A DNA stretch of 64,000 bases from Bacillota bacterium (GTDB lineage Bacteria > Bacillota > Clostridia > Lachnospirales > Lachnospiraceae): positions 1 to 64,000 of the forward strand of contig JAEWPN010000153.1 in the NCBI GenBank assembly GCA_023399455.1, read 5' to 3'. The position numbers were made by a program, and so were the translations under genes. The first letter of the stretch is position 1; every line of letters starts with the position of its first letter. The notes beneath the pieces were generated by a model. It made no database searches, had not been told where the DNA came from, and worked only from the letters and a program-made list of their open reading frames with translations. Positions 18,373 to 27,736 of this stretch are shown here, piece by piece.

Positions 18373-18547
18373 ATTCCTATCCTCTTTCTCTTCGTTTTCC
18401 ACCATCCGTACATCCATCCGGGCAGCCGGTACCGATGATTCATTTTATCACATACTTCAGATTTTGTCAGTATTTCCCAAACCGGGAAGAAGAAAATCCG
18501 TAACAGTTCAGCCATCAGCCTTGAACGAACCTTCCTGACCTTATTTT

Positions 18548-19165
18548 TTATCTTCTGAAGGACTCCACCAGTCTTCTGGCATAATCGCTGATTTTTCCAA
18601 AGTCCCTGTCCTCCGGTATCTTACACAGGCTTCCTCCCACTCCGATTCCAAAGGCTCCGTTTTTCCTATATTCTTCGCTGTTTTCCGCATTTATGCCTCC
18701 CACAGCGATCAGCTTCGCTTTATCATAAGGTGCCAGAACATCCTTAATATATCCTGCCCCCAGCCTTCCCACGGGAAATACCTTCACGAATTCGCTGCCA
18801 AAGCGCATGGCCTCTTCGATTTCAGTAGGGGTAAGCGCCCCCGGAGTGATGAGGATATCTTTGGAGACACAGTAGCGTATAACATCGGCGTCGATATTAG
18901 GCGTAACAATAAACTCCGCCCCCGCTGCCACGGCTTCCCTCACCGCCTTCAGATTCGTTACAGTTCCTGCTCCTATGTGCATCTTTCCGTCGAAGGTCTC
19001 CCTCAGGCGCTCAATGGATAAAAGGGCATCCGGTGAGTTCAACGTCACCTCCGAAAACATAATTCCTCCCACACAGATGGCCTCTGCCAGTTCCTCCAAA
19101 TCCTTTCCTGCGGCACCTCTTAAAATAGCAATGACTCTTGTGTCATAAAAATGTCGTTTTAACAT
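18548..19165 (-). CDS. 2-keto-3-deoxy-6-phosphogluconate/galactonate aldolase
   Basis: The 205-residue cytoplasmic class I aldolase cleaves KDPG or KDPGal to pyruvate and glyceraldehyde 3-phosphate. The Schiff-base Lys128 is in 'EFVKVFPVG'; Glu39 ('SEVTL') and 'FIVTPN' complete the KDPG-aldolase pattern. Its start overlaps the end of the kinase gene by 7 nt. In this context the KDPGal (DgoA) role is likely, but KDPG activity cannot be excluded because the family acts on both epimers. Confidence 0.9.
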   Translation of the reverse strand: MLKRHFYDTRVIAILRGAAGKDLEELAEAICVGGIMFSEVTLNSPDALLSIERLRETFDGKMHIGAGTVTNLKAVREAVAAGAEFIVTPNIDADVIRYCVSKDILITPGALTPTEIEEAMRFGSEFVKVFPVGRLGAGYIKDVLAPYDKAKLIAVGGINAENSEEYRKNGAFGIGVGGSLCKIPEDRDFGKISDYARRLVESFRR

Positions 19166-20169
19166 ATTTTCTCCGCCCTTTCCGCTTCTTCCAAACAGTT
19201 TGACAGAATTGTGCGAATACCATTCAGACTAAGCTGTTCGCTTTGTGCAAAGCCGATTTCTCTTATGCAGATTCCATCCGGTACGATTTCTTCCCAAAGC
19301 GGTATGCAGATTTTGAATGCCTCGATAAAAGTTTCTCTGCCATAAAGAACTATTTTATCCGTCTTTTTCGTCATAAGCTCAGAGAATGCCTGAAAATCGA
19401 TAAAGGTCATGGCTCCGTATAAATAGGATTTCACCTGTCCCGGGGTGGCTTTGTTCATTACCTGATGAATCCTCGCTACGAACAGCGCTCTCGAAATATT
19501 GTTCCTCTTCGTCTCATAGTACCCCAATTTTACATATTCCTCATCCATTTCAAAAGCCTCTTTAAAGCTGCCGATCGAGCTCTTAAGTATTGTTTCCTTG
19601 GCAATCGCCCAAATCAGCTCACCGCTTATCGTCGTAACAGCATTGCATATTACGCCGTTTTGAACGGATATCAGCTTATTATGGGAACCGAAATGTATGA
19701 ACATAACTGATTTATGGAAATCTTCCGCCTCCAGCGCCCCGAATATTTCCACCTCTTCGCCCCGCATCATATCGATTCCGATTTCCCGCTGGTTCTGAAA
19801 CTTTACTCCGGGTATAAAGTGAAATTCTATGTTCCCTCCGACCTCTGGCAGTATCACTGTCTTGATTCCGTTTCTTATGTCCCCGGCCGTGGCAGGAGCT
19901 TCGATATGGGAAAGCTCGTACAGTCCCGCATTGGAGGTAATCATTCCAGAAGCGTAGATTTGCTTGATCACGCATTTATTTTTTTTCTGCAATTCGGTGA
20001 TTGCAGCTTTCACGCTTTCTTTCAGCTTTTCATTGGAGGACAAGGAAGCGGCATCCGTCGCTCCCACCCTGCGCTCCATTCTCGCAAGCACTTTTCCGTT
20101 TTTTGGATTTACCAGCACAAAACGGGTATTTGTCGTGCCTCCGTCGATTACTAAACAGCATTCTTCCAC
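19159..20169 (-). CDS. dgoK: 2-dehydro-3-deoxygalactonokinase (DgoK family)
   Basis: The 336-residue ASKHA-fold kinase phosphorylates 2-keto-3-deoxygalactonate. It opens with the phosphate-binding 'VIDGGTTNTRFVLVN' and contains 'GEEVEIFGAL' and 'FIHFGSHNKLI', which match DgoK. I prefer the GTG at 20169, preceded by GAGGGG, because the longer ATG frame from 20232 would run 41 bp into the dehydratase gene. It sits between the dehydratase and the aldolase, giving a complete three-step galactonate route. Confidence 0.85.
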   Translation of the reverse strand: MEECCLVIDGGTTNTRFVLVNPKNGKVLARMERRVGATDAASLSSNEKLKESVKAAITELQKKNKCVIKQIYASGMITSNAGLYELSHIEAPATAGDIRNGIKTVILPEVGGNIEFHFIPGVKFQNQREIGIDMMRGEEVEIFGALEAEDFHKSVMFIHFGSHNKLISVQNGVICNAVTTISGELIWAIAKETILKSSIGSFKEAFEMDEEYVKLGYYETKRNNISRALFVARIHQVMNKATPGQVKSYLYGAMTFIDFQAFSELMTKKTDKIVLYGRETFIEAFKICIPLWEEIVPDGICIREIGFAQSEQLSLNGIRTILSNCLEEAERAEKIC

Positions 20170-20191
20170 CTGATTTCCCCTCTGTTCCTTC

Positions 20192-21340
20192 CTACCATTC
20201 TGCAACTGTTCCATCAAGATTTCTCCACACAAGATTCTTCCAGCTATGCCCTGTCTTATCCAATTCGCGCACTACATCCTCATCGATTTCGATACCGAGC
20301 CCCGGTCCTGCCGGCAGGGATACATACCCGTCTTCATATTTGAATACTGTCTTGTCCTTCAAGAAATCCAATACGTCGTTTCCTTTGTTATAATGAATTC
20401 CTATGCTCTGTTCCTGAATCACCGCATTCGGTGTACATGCATCCAGCTGAATGCACGCAGCCAGAGCAATCGGTCCGAGAGGACAATGGGGCGCTACCGC
20501 CATATCGTAGGCTTCCGCCATCGCCGCAATTTTTTTACATTCCAGAATACCTCCAGCATGGGACAGATCCGGCTGGATGATATTGACTGCGCCCTGCTCA
20601 AAAATTTTCTTAAAATCCCATCTCGTATAAAGGCGTTCCCCCGTAGCAATAGGTGTGGAGGTATAAGATGCGATTTCAGAAAAGGCTTCGTAATTTTCGC
20701 AAAGCACCGGCTCCTCGATAAACATCAGGTGATATTTCTCCAATTCCTTTACCATGACCTTCGCCATAGGCTTATGTACCCGCCCATGAAAGTCTACGGC
20801 AATTCCAAAGTCAATTCCGCATGTCTCGCGGATGGTGGCAACTCTCTCCACCACTCCCATCACCTTGCTGAAATCATCGATATAGTTCATTTCTCCGGCA
20901 GCGTTCATCTTAATGGCCGAAAATCCCTGCTCCTTTTTTTCCTTCGCAAGCTTCGCTACCTCGTCCGGCTTCTCGCCTCCTATCCACGAATAGACCTTTA
21001 TCCTGTCCCTGCATGCTCCTCCTAATAACTCATAAACCGGTGCGTTGTAATACTTGCCCTTTATGTCCCAAAGCGCCTGCTCGATACCGGAAATCGCCGA
21101 TGTAAGAATCGGACCTCCCCGATAGAAGCCGCCTCTGTAGAGAACCTGCCACAAATCTTCTATTTTCATGGGGTCTGCTCCGATCAAATAAGTGCTAAGC
21201 TCCATGACCGCAGCCTTTACCGTATCCGCCCTTCCTTCCACCACCGGCTCGCCCCAGCCTGTATAACCTTCATCGGTGGAAATCTTGAGAAATAACCATC
21301 TGGGCGGTACCTTGAATAATTCCAATTTCGTTATTTTCAT
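20192..21340 (-). CDS. dgoD: D-galactonate dehydratase (enolase superfamily)
   Basis: The 382-residue enzyme dehydrates D-galactonate to 2-keto-3-deoxygalactonate. Metal ligands Asp183, Glu209 and Glu235 and catalytic His185 and His285 sit at the same residue numbers as in the E. coli enzyme ('VDFHG', 'FIEEP', 'ATGER', 'APHCPLG'). The opening 'PPRW.FLKI.TDEG..GWGEPV.EGRA' and the ending 'VAEW' are also shared. Specificity for galactonate is thus well supported, although other acid sugars are used by close relatives. It lies directly behind the GH35 gene in the operon. Confidence 0.94.
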   Translation of the reverse strand: MKITKLELFKVPPRWLFLKISTDEGYTGWGEPVVEGRADTVKAAVMELSTYLIGADPMKIEDLWQVLYRGGFYRGGPILTSAISGIEQALWDIKGKYYNAPVYELLGGACRDRIKVYSWIGGEKPDEVAKLAKEKKEQGFSAIKMNAAGEMNYIDDFSKVMGVVERVATIRETCGIDFGIAVDFHGRVHKPMAKVMVKELEKYHLMFIEEPVLCENYEAFSEIASYTSTPIATGERLYTRWDFKKIFEQGAVNIIQPDLSHAGGILECKKIAAMAEAYDMAVAPHCPLGPIALAACIQLDACTPNAVIQEQSIGIHYNKGNDVLDFLKDKTVFKYEDGYVSLPAGPGLGIEIDEDVVRELDKTGHSWKNLVWRNLDGTVAEW

Positions 21341-21374
21341 TCTGTCTTCACTCTCCTTTCAAGCTCTCATCCTA

Positions 21375-23741
21375 TTATAAATCCGTCAGACAATCGAATA
21401 CCGGAACCGCGCGTATTCCGTGAATCTGGGCTACTGCCTCATCATATACTTCAAAGCGCGCAGCCATCTCAGAGTCCGAATTCACATGGCTGCCCTTACG
21501 CTTGGGCGAAACATATATATGGAAGCCTTTTTCTATGATTTCCTTTTCATATGCTTTAATGCCGAATTCCCATACCGCTCCGTTGCTGAAATTGTCGTTG
21601 ATTAAATCTCCGTCTGCAAATGCGTATCCGATATCTCCGATATAATCTACTTGCATCAATATTTGTTTGCAATTATCAAAGGCCTCCTCAGGCATGGTGA
21701 CCTTTGCTCTGGCGTTGACAATTTTCGTGGATGTAATGGGACTTCCGATTACCGGACGCTTCAAGCCTCCGCTGCTTGCCTTTTCCTTGGAGCTGATGTC
21801 CTCCCACTGAAATTCCACTTCATTCTTTCCGTATGAGACTTCATAATAGGTGAAAATCTCTCCTTGCGAAACTGCCTCATAGCCTTTGCCGCCCACGGTA
21901 ACCGGTTGATCGCGCTGAGGAAATACCGCAATAGTCCCGCTTTCTTTTCCGATACTTTCTATCCTTATCTTTCCTCTATCCTCCAAAACGGTCTCATCGG
22001 AAAGTATGAGCATCTCTCCGTCTTCTCTGTCAATTTTCCACAGCCTTAAACTGTCCTGGCGATTGAGAACACAAAGGACAATTTCTCTTCCATCCTCTCC
22101 GCGGACTACCGTCCTGCTGCTCTTATCCTCCGGCACATAAATCGTATCTCTTCCTTTCAGCTTAAACTCAGGCTTCATTCCCTCGGGAACAAAGAAGAAA
22201 TAATGCCAAATGCCGTTATCCTGCATTTTCAAAATAGGCTGTGCCGTAGCGTATTCCAGCAGCTGTCCATCCAGGTCCATATTAAAAGGCAGGATACAGC
22301 TCGCCTCCTTCCTAAGCGACATTCCACCGACCTGCGGAATACGCACGGACTCCTCTCCCGTCTGCACCATAACAGAAAAATCCTGCTGATCGCTCATTTC
22401 CACGTGATCCTGAAAATTATTGATGAAAAGGAAACCGCTGTTTTTATTGCTTCTGACACAATATCGAAGCGTCGTTGTATCCTTCTGATCCATATCGGCC
22501 GCTTCCTGCGGCAATACCGTTTTCATATTGCAGAGCTGCTCCTCAAAATCCTTATAAAAATAATGCAGAAGCTTCACTCGTTTATAAGAATCCCTAATCT
22601 GACCATATTCGCCTACTGCTGCCTGATAATCATAGGAAATCTTAGGAAGCGCACATTCATTTAAGAAAGGTACCCGTTTTCCTTTGGGATTGCTTCCTCC
22701 GTGAAACATATAATAGCCTAAGAAATTGCATCCGCTTGCAGTCTTGATATTCGCTAACGCCTCTACACTCCTAAAGGGAAGCTGAAAGCGATATCTATAA
22801 TAATTCGCCATACCGCCTCCCATTTCGCAGCAGACGAAAGGGAAATCTTCCGGCGGATATTCGGGATCAAAATTATAGTATTTGGGCGCATTATTGTTAT
22901 GAAAGTCTTTATATATGAACTCTGTCGTAGCCGGATGTTCCTTGATGTCGTCCCCATAGAAAATCCACGGCCAATATGCATAGCCTCCCCACAGGGGCAG
23001 GACGGTCTCTATAGGCGCACATGCTCCACCCCACGCCGTAGTACTGTAAAGCGGCGTGATCAGCCCTTCCTCTATCGCCATATCCTTTAGTATCTGTAAA
23101 TGAGAACCGCCCTCATTGCCGCTGGCCGTCCATTCTCCGCTGTTTTCGGTGGTGAGCTCCCAGGGAGAAGACGCATGTTCGTATTCATTTTCTATCTGTA
23201 CGCTGACAACCGGGCCTCCGTCTTTGAACATCAGCCCTTTGACTTGTTCCCCAATTTCCTTAAAATATCTTTTTACATAAAAAAGATACTCCTCGTCGTT
23301 GCTTCTTACATCATACTGTGCACCGAACATCCAATCCGGAAATCCGCCGTTTCTACACTCGCCATGAGAAAAGGGCCCTACCCTCAGGATAAGAAAGATG
23401 CCGTGTTCTTTGCACAGTCTTGTAAATTTACGGATGTTCTTATTTCCGCTCCAGTCAAAGACACCTCTTTCTTCCTCGTGATGGATCCAGAACAAATAGG
23501 TTGATATCATCGTAATACCGGCCATCTTCATCTTAATGATCTCATCCTCCCAAAAACGTTCCTCGATTCTGGAAAAATGCATTTCTCCTGAGACCGCATA
23601 ATAAGGCCGCTTATTGTATTCCATATAATAATTGGAAAAATCTATGGTATCTCCGTTTGGATTTGTTCCGCTGTAAGGAACAGGGCAGGGATATATAGCA
23701 GGAGCTATATTTTTTGTGTCTATGTGATAGGATGTAGTCAT
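21375..23741 (-). CDS. Beta-galactosidase, glycoside hydrolase family 35
   Basis: The 788-residue enzyme has a GH35 TIM barrel: 'SGEMHFSRI', 'LRVGPFSHGECRNGGFPDW', the acid/base Glu186 in 'QIENEYE', and the nucleophile Glu306 in 'CCEMGGG'. C-terminal beta domains follow. No signal peptide is present, so it acts in the cytoplasm on an imported beta-galactoside. It stands between the ABC transporter and galactonate catabolism genes, which suggests that the substrate is a galactosyl compound that also yields an aldonic acid. AAAGGA lies upstream of the ATG. Confidence 0.93.
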   Translation of the reverse strand: MTTSYHIDTKNIAPAIYPCPVPYSGTNPNGDTIDFSNYYMEYNKRPYYAVSGEMHFSRIEERFWEDEIIKMKMAGITMISTYLFWIHHEEERGVFDWSGNKNIRKFTRLCKEHGIFLILRVGPFSHGECRNGGFPDWMFGAQYDVRSNDEEYLFYVKRYFKEIGEQVKGLMFKDGGPVVSVQIENEYEHASSPWELTTENSGEWTASGNEGGSHLQILKDMAIEEGLITPLYSTTAWGGACAPIETVLPLWGGYAYWPWIFYGDDIKEHPATTEFIYKDFHNNNAPKYYNFDPEYPPEDFPFVCCEMGGGMANYYRYRFQLPFRSVEALANIKTASGCNFLGYYMFHGGSNPKGKRVPFLNECALPKISYDYQAAVGEYGQIRDSYKRVKLLHYFYKDFEEQLCNMKTVLPQEAADMDQKDTTTLRYCVRSNKNSGFLFINNFQDHVEMSDQQDFSVMVQTGEESVRIPQVGGMSLRKEASCILPFNMDLDGQLLEYATAQPILKMQDNGIWHYFFFVPEGMKPEFKLKGRDTIYVPEDKSSRTVVRGEDGREIVLCVLNRQDSLRLWKIDREDGEMLILSDETVLEDRGKIRIESIGKESGTIAVFPQRDQPVTVGGKGYEAVSQGEIFTYYEVSYGKNEVEFQWEDISSKEKASSGGLKRPVIGSPITSTKIVNARAKVTMPEEAFDNCKQILMQVDYIGDIGYAFADGDLINDNFSNGAVWEFGIKAYEKEIIEKGFHIYVSPKRKGSHVNSDSEMAARFEVYDEAVAQIHGIRAVPVFDCLTDL

Positions 23742-23762
23742 CGTGTTTTGTCCTTTCTATAT

Positions 23763-24569
23763 CTATTTGCTTGCGCCGAGGATACCACTGACAAAATGCT
23801 TCTGCATCGTCATGAATATCAGTATGGTCGGCAAGGTTGCGATTACAACAGAAACCAGTATTTGCCCATAGTCCACGTAATAAGCGGAGGATATGGAGGA
23901 TAGGAACAGCGTCAGTGTTCTGTTTTCACTGGATTGAAGGGTAAGTAACGGCCACAGATAATTGTTCCATTCTTTCATGAAGGCGTAGATAAAACCTGCC
24001 GCGAAGGTAGATTTCATAGGAGGCATGGCGATTCGGAAAAATATCCCGATTTCGCTGGCTCCATCGATTCTCGCAGCTTCGATCATTTCATTTGGAAGGG
24101 CCTTAAAGCTCTGCCTGAAGAAGAAAATCAAAAAAGTATTCGATAACGCAGCTACGATTACGCTCACTTTTGTATCGATCAATCCTACATCGAATACAAA
24201 ATTAAAGAGCGGAATCATGATTGCCGCAAAGGGAATCATCATTGTCAGCAGGAATACGTTGAATAATTTATTTCTTGCCTTGCTCGGATATTTTTCGAAG
24301 CCGTAGCCTGCCATGGAACAGATCAAAAGAGCTAACGGAACCTGAATGATCGTAATAGTAGCCGTGTTGAGGATTGCCTGAAAAATATCTGCCGTATCTT
24401 GAACCGCCCGGAAATTATTCATGAATTCCGTTCCAAACCAAAGCTTTCCTTTCGTAATGTCCTTCGAAAGATTCGTCGCTCCGACAACCATCCAGTAAAA
24501 TGGAAACAGACAAATCAGAGAAGATATCATTAAAAAAGCATGTTTCAATATTAATTTTATTTTTCTCAT
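23763..24569 (-). CDS. Sugar ABC transporter permease, MalG type
   Basis: The 268-residue protein has six membrane segments and the EAA loop 'EMIEAARIDGASEIGIFFRIAMP'. It is the second permease of the GH35/galactonate operon, 2 bp behind the MalF-type gene. Like the other CUT1 system here it has no local ATPase. Confidence 0.92.
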   Translation of the reverse strand: MRKIKLILKHAFLMISSLICLFPFYWMVVGATNLSKDITKGKLWFGTEFMNNFRAVQDTADIFQAILNTATITIIQVPLALLICSMAGYGFEKYPSKARNKLFNVFLLTMMIPFAAIMIPLFNFVFDVGLIDTKVSVIVAALSNTFLIFFFRQSFKALPNEMIEAARIDGASEIGIFFRIAMPPMKSTFAAGFIYAFMKEWNNYLWPLLTLQSSENRTLTLFLSSISSAYYVDYGQILVSVVIATLPTILIFMTMQKHFVSGILGASK

Positions 24570-24570
24570 A

Positions 24571-25446
24571 TTAGTCCTTTCCCACCTTGAACTGTACGAA
24601 TGCCAGCAGCGCCACCAATGCTACGATTACATAGGACATCGATACGGAATAGCCGAAATTAGGTGCATAAACGAATGCGTTGTTATATATATACTGTGAC
24701 ATTGTAGTCGTCATTTCTGCCGGACCGCCTCCGGTAATATTCATCGGCTCGTCGAATAACTGCAATGTACCATTTGTCGTCATTATCGTCGTCAATAAAA
24801 TAATAGGTTTTAGCTGCGGTATTGTAATCTTAAAGAGGGTCTGTACCGCGTTCGCACCGTCTACCCTCGCGGCCTCATAGGTTTCCGCCGGAATATTTTG
24901 CAGTGCCGCCAAATAAAACATCATATTGTAGCCTGTCCACCGCCATGTCATAGCGAGAATAATAACTACTCTTGCCCAAAACGGATCGTTTAAAAAGAAA
25001 ATCGGTTCGTCTATCAGGTGTAAATTTACCAATAAGTAATTGATGATACCATCGTTTGCGAACATTAATTTGAACAATACGGAATATGCTACCAGCGATG
25101 TAACGCAAGGCACAAAGATCGCCGTACGGTAAAAAGTCCGAAATCTCAGCTTGGGGGCATTCAGAATAGTCGCATACACCAACGCCAGCATGAGCATGAG
25201 CGGGGCTTGAATTGCCAAAAAGAGAAACGTATTTCCAATCGTTTTATGAAAAATCTTATCGCCCAGCAAACGTTTTATATTCGTCAGGCCGCCGAAGACA
25301 TATTCTCCGTCCCTCAACACCTTAAAGGAAAGGCTTAAAGATTCTATCATCGGGTAAAGCGTAAACAATACAAAAGCAAGCATCGCGAAAGAAATAAAGA
25401 ACCAACCATATTTATTATAGTTGACCGTATTCTGCGTTTTTTTCAT
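24571..25446 (-). CDS. Sugar ABC transporter permease, MalF type
   Basis: The 291-residue membrane protein has six predicted helices and the EAA loop 'ETYEAARVDGANAVQTLFKITIP' about 80 residues from the C-terminus. It is co-directional with the binding protein upstream, but a stem-loop lies between them. The Lys-rich start MKKTQNTVNYNKYGW is cytoplasmic. Confidence 0.92.
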   Translation of the reverse strand: MKKTQNTVNYNKYGWFFISFAMLAFVLFTLYPMIESLSLSFKVLRDGEYVFGGLTNIKRLLGDKIFHKTIGNTFLFLAIQAPLMLMLALVYATILNAPKLRFRTFYRTAIFVPCVTSLVAYSVLFKLMFANDGIINYLLVNLHLIDEPIFFLNDPFWARVVIILAMTWRWTGYNMMFYLAALQNIPAETYEAARVDGANAVQTLFKITIPQLKPIILLTTIMTTNGTLQLFDEPMNITGGGPAEMTTTMSQYIYNNAFVYAPNFGYSVSMSYVIVALVALLAFVQFKVGKD

Positions 25447-25475
25447 GTCATCACCTTTCTTCTCAAAGCAGTGCT

Positions 25476-25514
25476 ATGGATTCACCGGACGCTACGGCGT
25501 ACCGGTAAATCCAT
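25476..25514 (-). terminator. Stem-loop between binding-protein and permease genes
   Basis: ATGGATTCACCGG at 25476-25488 pairs with CCGGTAAATCCAT at 25502-25514, giving a 13-bp stem with one mismatch. On the minus strand no U-run follows, so it more likely protects the 3' end of the binding-protein message than terminates transcription. The alpha-galactoside operon has a hairpin at the same place. Confidence 0.55.
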
Positions 25515-25536
25515 ATATCTATCCTGCCTTCATTTC

Positions 25537-26871
25537 TTACTGAATCTGGTTCTTTAATTGGTCCTCTGCCTGCGTCAGGGCCTCTTCTACAGTAATATCT
25601 CCCTGCAAGTAGCTAAACAGAGCAGTGTTTACCGCGGTATTTGCTTCCGGCACGTTCTTGCCATACATTACGGAAGGTACTTCCGGCAGCCAGCCGGCAA
25701 ACTCTGCAAACACTTTCTGACCTCCGAAGAACTCGTCTTCGGTCTGATATGCCTGTCCCTCCTGTGCCGGGAGATAGGTGCCTACTGCTCCTTGATTTAC
25801 TAAAATATCACTGTAAAAGTCTACATCGCCCGCATATACTGTTTTGAGGAAATCTGCAATTGCGCCCTTATCCTGTCCATTGTCCAAAACATACCAGCTT
25901 GAACCGCCCGTATTCGATGCATTTACGGAATTAGCATTGTTCAGTCTGGGAGTGGAAGCAACTGCCCATTTTCCGGACTGTTCCGGTTCCGCTTTTATGG
26001 TGGATACTCTCCATGCCGCGTTGATGACCGACGCTGTGGTTCCGTCATTAATAGCTCCCGCAAGGGTGGAATCATCTGCACATTCCAAGATAACTCCTGC
26101 ATCGCGCATTTTCTTAATCGTCTCTAAAGATTCTTTTAAAACATCGTTATTCGTAATCGTCAACTCTCCGTTGGAATCGCAGTACCATGCTCCCGCAGAC
26201 TGCATCATCGTACGAAACAGCGAGGAATAGTTGGTACCGTTTGCTACGGTCATCTTCACCCCGGTCTGCTCCTCTACCTGCTTACCGATTTCGATGAAGC
26301 GGTCCCACGTAATATCTTCCAGATCCGCTGCCGTAAAACCTGCCTGCTCTAAGTAATCGGTACGGTAAAAGAGTCCTGTTACTCCTGCGTCGAAGGGAAC
26401 GCCGTATGCCTTGTCATTATAGGTCATCACCTCTACCTTATACGGGGAGAACTGGCTGTAATCCAAGTCATCGCTCAAGGGATAAAAATATTTAGAGTAA
26501 GAATTTAAGTATTGGTATATGCTGTAGTCTTCAATCAGACAGATATCAGGCAAGCTCTTACCGCCGGATGCCAGACCCGTCTGCAGCTTCTTATAAATAT
26601 CCTCCTTGGAGTTGGAGATCACTTCAATTTCTACCTTTGCATCCGGATTCAATTTCTTATAATACTCCGCCGCAGTCTTCATGACAGCAACGTTGAAATT
26701 ATCATCCCACGCCCATACTGTAATCTTCTGTGTTTCCTCTGCCGCAGCTTCTTCCTTCGTCTCAGCAGCTCCGCTTGCTCCGTTTTCCTTGCTGCTATTG
26801 CCGCAGCCGGCCAAAATCATGCTAAATGAAAGCATTCCCGTTGCCAGCAGCAATCCTAACCTTTTCTTCAT
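25537..26871 (-). CDS. Extracellular sugar-binding lipoprotein (CUT1 family)
   Basis: The 444-residue precursor starts MKKRLGLLLATGMLSFSMIL with lipobox LAGC and an Ala/Glu-rich linker, so it is predicted to be membrane-anchored outside the cell. The remainder is a type-1 solute-binding fold ('KITVWAWDDNFN', 'GVPFDAGVTGLFYR'). The ATG at 26871 follows AAGGAGG; the longer frame is not supported. It is the first gene of the GH35/galactonate operon, and its ligand is likely a beta-galactoside or galactosyl-aldonate. Confidence 0.92.
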   Translation of the reverse strand: MKKRLGLLLATGMLSFSMILAGCGNSSKENGASGAAETKEEAAAEETQKITVWAWDDNFNVAVMKTAAEYYKKLNPDAKVEIEVISNSKEDIYKKLQTGLASGGKSLPDICLIEDYSIYQYLNSYSKYFYPLSDDLDYSQFSPYKVEVMTYNDKAYGVPFDAGVTGLFYRTDYLEQAGFTAADLEDITWDRFIEIGKQVEEQTGVKMTVANGTNYSSLFRTMMQSAGAWYCDSNGELTITNNDVLKESLETIKKMRDAGVILECADDSTLAGAINDGTTASVINAAWRVSTIKAEPEQSGKWAVASTPRLNNANSVNASNTGGSSWYVLDNGQDKGAIADFLKTVYAGDVDFYSDILVNQGAVGTYLPAQEGQAYQTEDEFFGGQKVFAEFAGWLPEVPSVMYGKNVPEANTAVNTALFSYLQGDITVEEALTQAEDQLKNQIQ

Positions 26872-26901
26872 TTTATTTCCTCCTTGTTTTATCTTTGTTT
26901 G

Positions 26902-26926
26902 TATATCCGAACAGTGTTCGTATATA
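26902..26926. promoter_or_regulatory. Palindromic operator candidate for the galactoside/aldonate operon
   Basis: CGAACAGTGTTCG (26908-26920) is a perfect 13-bp palindrome inside a longer TATAT..ATATA imperfect one. On the minus strand TTGCGA (26969-26964) and TACTAT (26946-26941) with a 17-bp spacer form a possible promoter, placing the palindrome just downstream of the start point. Repression by the operon's IclR protein is inferred. Confidence 0.5.
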
Positions 26927-27075
26927 TCGCTTGTAGGCATATAGTAACATACCATAAGCATATTCGCAATAAGAATCCCCAACATTTCAAAAAATTATCA
27001 TTATACACAAAAATCACCGTTTCAGATTGTGAAAAAATACAGAAACAATAAACGAGAGGATTTTCTTAATTGCAC

Positions 27076-27143
27076 AAAAAAATAAGGTCATACCGCAGCA
27101 TCGGAACCGGAATCTTTCCGCTCCAAAAGCTGCTCTGACCTTA
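27076..27143 (-). terminator. Terminator of the small membrane protein gene
   Basis: On the minus strand TAAGGTCA and TGACCTTA pair at the ends of a long hairpin, with GCAGC/GCTGC contacts inside, and ATTTTTTT follows. It lies just behind the stop at 27158. Confidence 0.65.
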
Positions 27144-27157
27144 CTCGAACAATGCCA

Positions 27158-27487
27158 TTATTTTATTTCAATTTCATATGCGACAATCTGCATCGGATAT
27201 GACTCCGCAATCTGGCCCGAAAACCAAATTTTCACTTCTGTACCCGCAGCAAGTGTTTCCAGCGCTTGGCCTCTATAATCGGAATCAAAATAGACAATAT
27301 ACTCGCCGCCTGCTTCATCCTGAAATAATATGCTGTCTTCCCGGATTTCTACAATCGTTCCCGCTATACTGCTTTCAGTCTGATTAGTATTTTTTTTGAA
27401 CTGCATAAACAGTACAAGAAACAAGCATACCAAAAGTAATCCTATTACAATAAAGAGAATAAACAATTTTTTCTTCTTGATTTGCAT
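27158..27487 (-). CDS. Small membrane-anchored protein of unknown function
   Basis: The 109-residue protein has a basic start (MQIKKKK) and one membrane helix (about residues 8-28). The external C-terminal half of about 70 residues looks like a small beta barrel ('GTIVEIREDSILFQDEAGGEY', 'GTEVKIWFSGQI'), similar in pattern to OB-fold DUF3221-type lipoprotein domains. I do not recognise a specific family. The ATG at 27487 has AAAGGA upstream; a longer frame starts at 27508. It is transcribed alone, away from the divergent two-component genes. Confidence 0.6.
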   Translation of the reverse strand: MQIKKKKLFILFIVIGLLLVCLFLVLFMQFKKNTNQTESSIAGTIVEIREDSILFQDEAGGEYIVYFDSDYRGQALETLAAGTEVKIWFSGQIAESYPMQIVAYEIEIK

Positions 27488-27736
27488 ATCTATTTTCCTT
27501 TTATTCATTTACTGATGTGATAGTTTACTTATAATTATAGATTATATCATAATCCCGTTTCGCTTCGCAACCGGTATGTTTTTGCCATTTCTTGGGATTA
27601 CGCCCACATGTTGTTTTTTGAACATGCGTGTATTATAATTTATAACTAAGAACAATACAAGCTGCAATTACCGCATGTTAATATATTATATCTGCGGGCA
27701 AGATTAGCCGGTAACGGAAAGGGCGTGGTTATTGCT

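Noticed and set aside
20246-21025. A 259-codon plus-strand frame inside the galactonate dehydratase.
   Set aside because: Antisense shadow of a gene with every catalytic residue in place.
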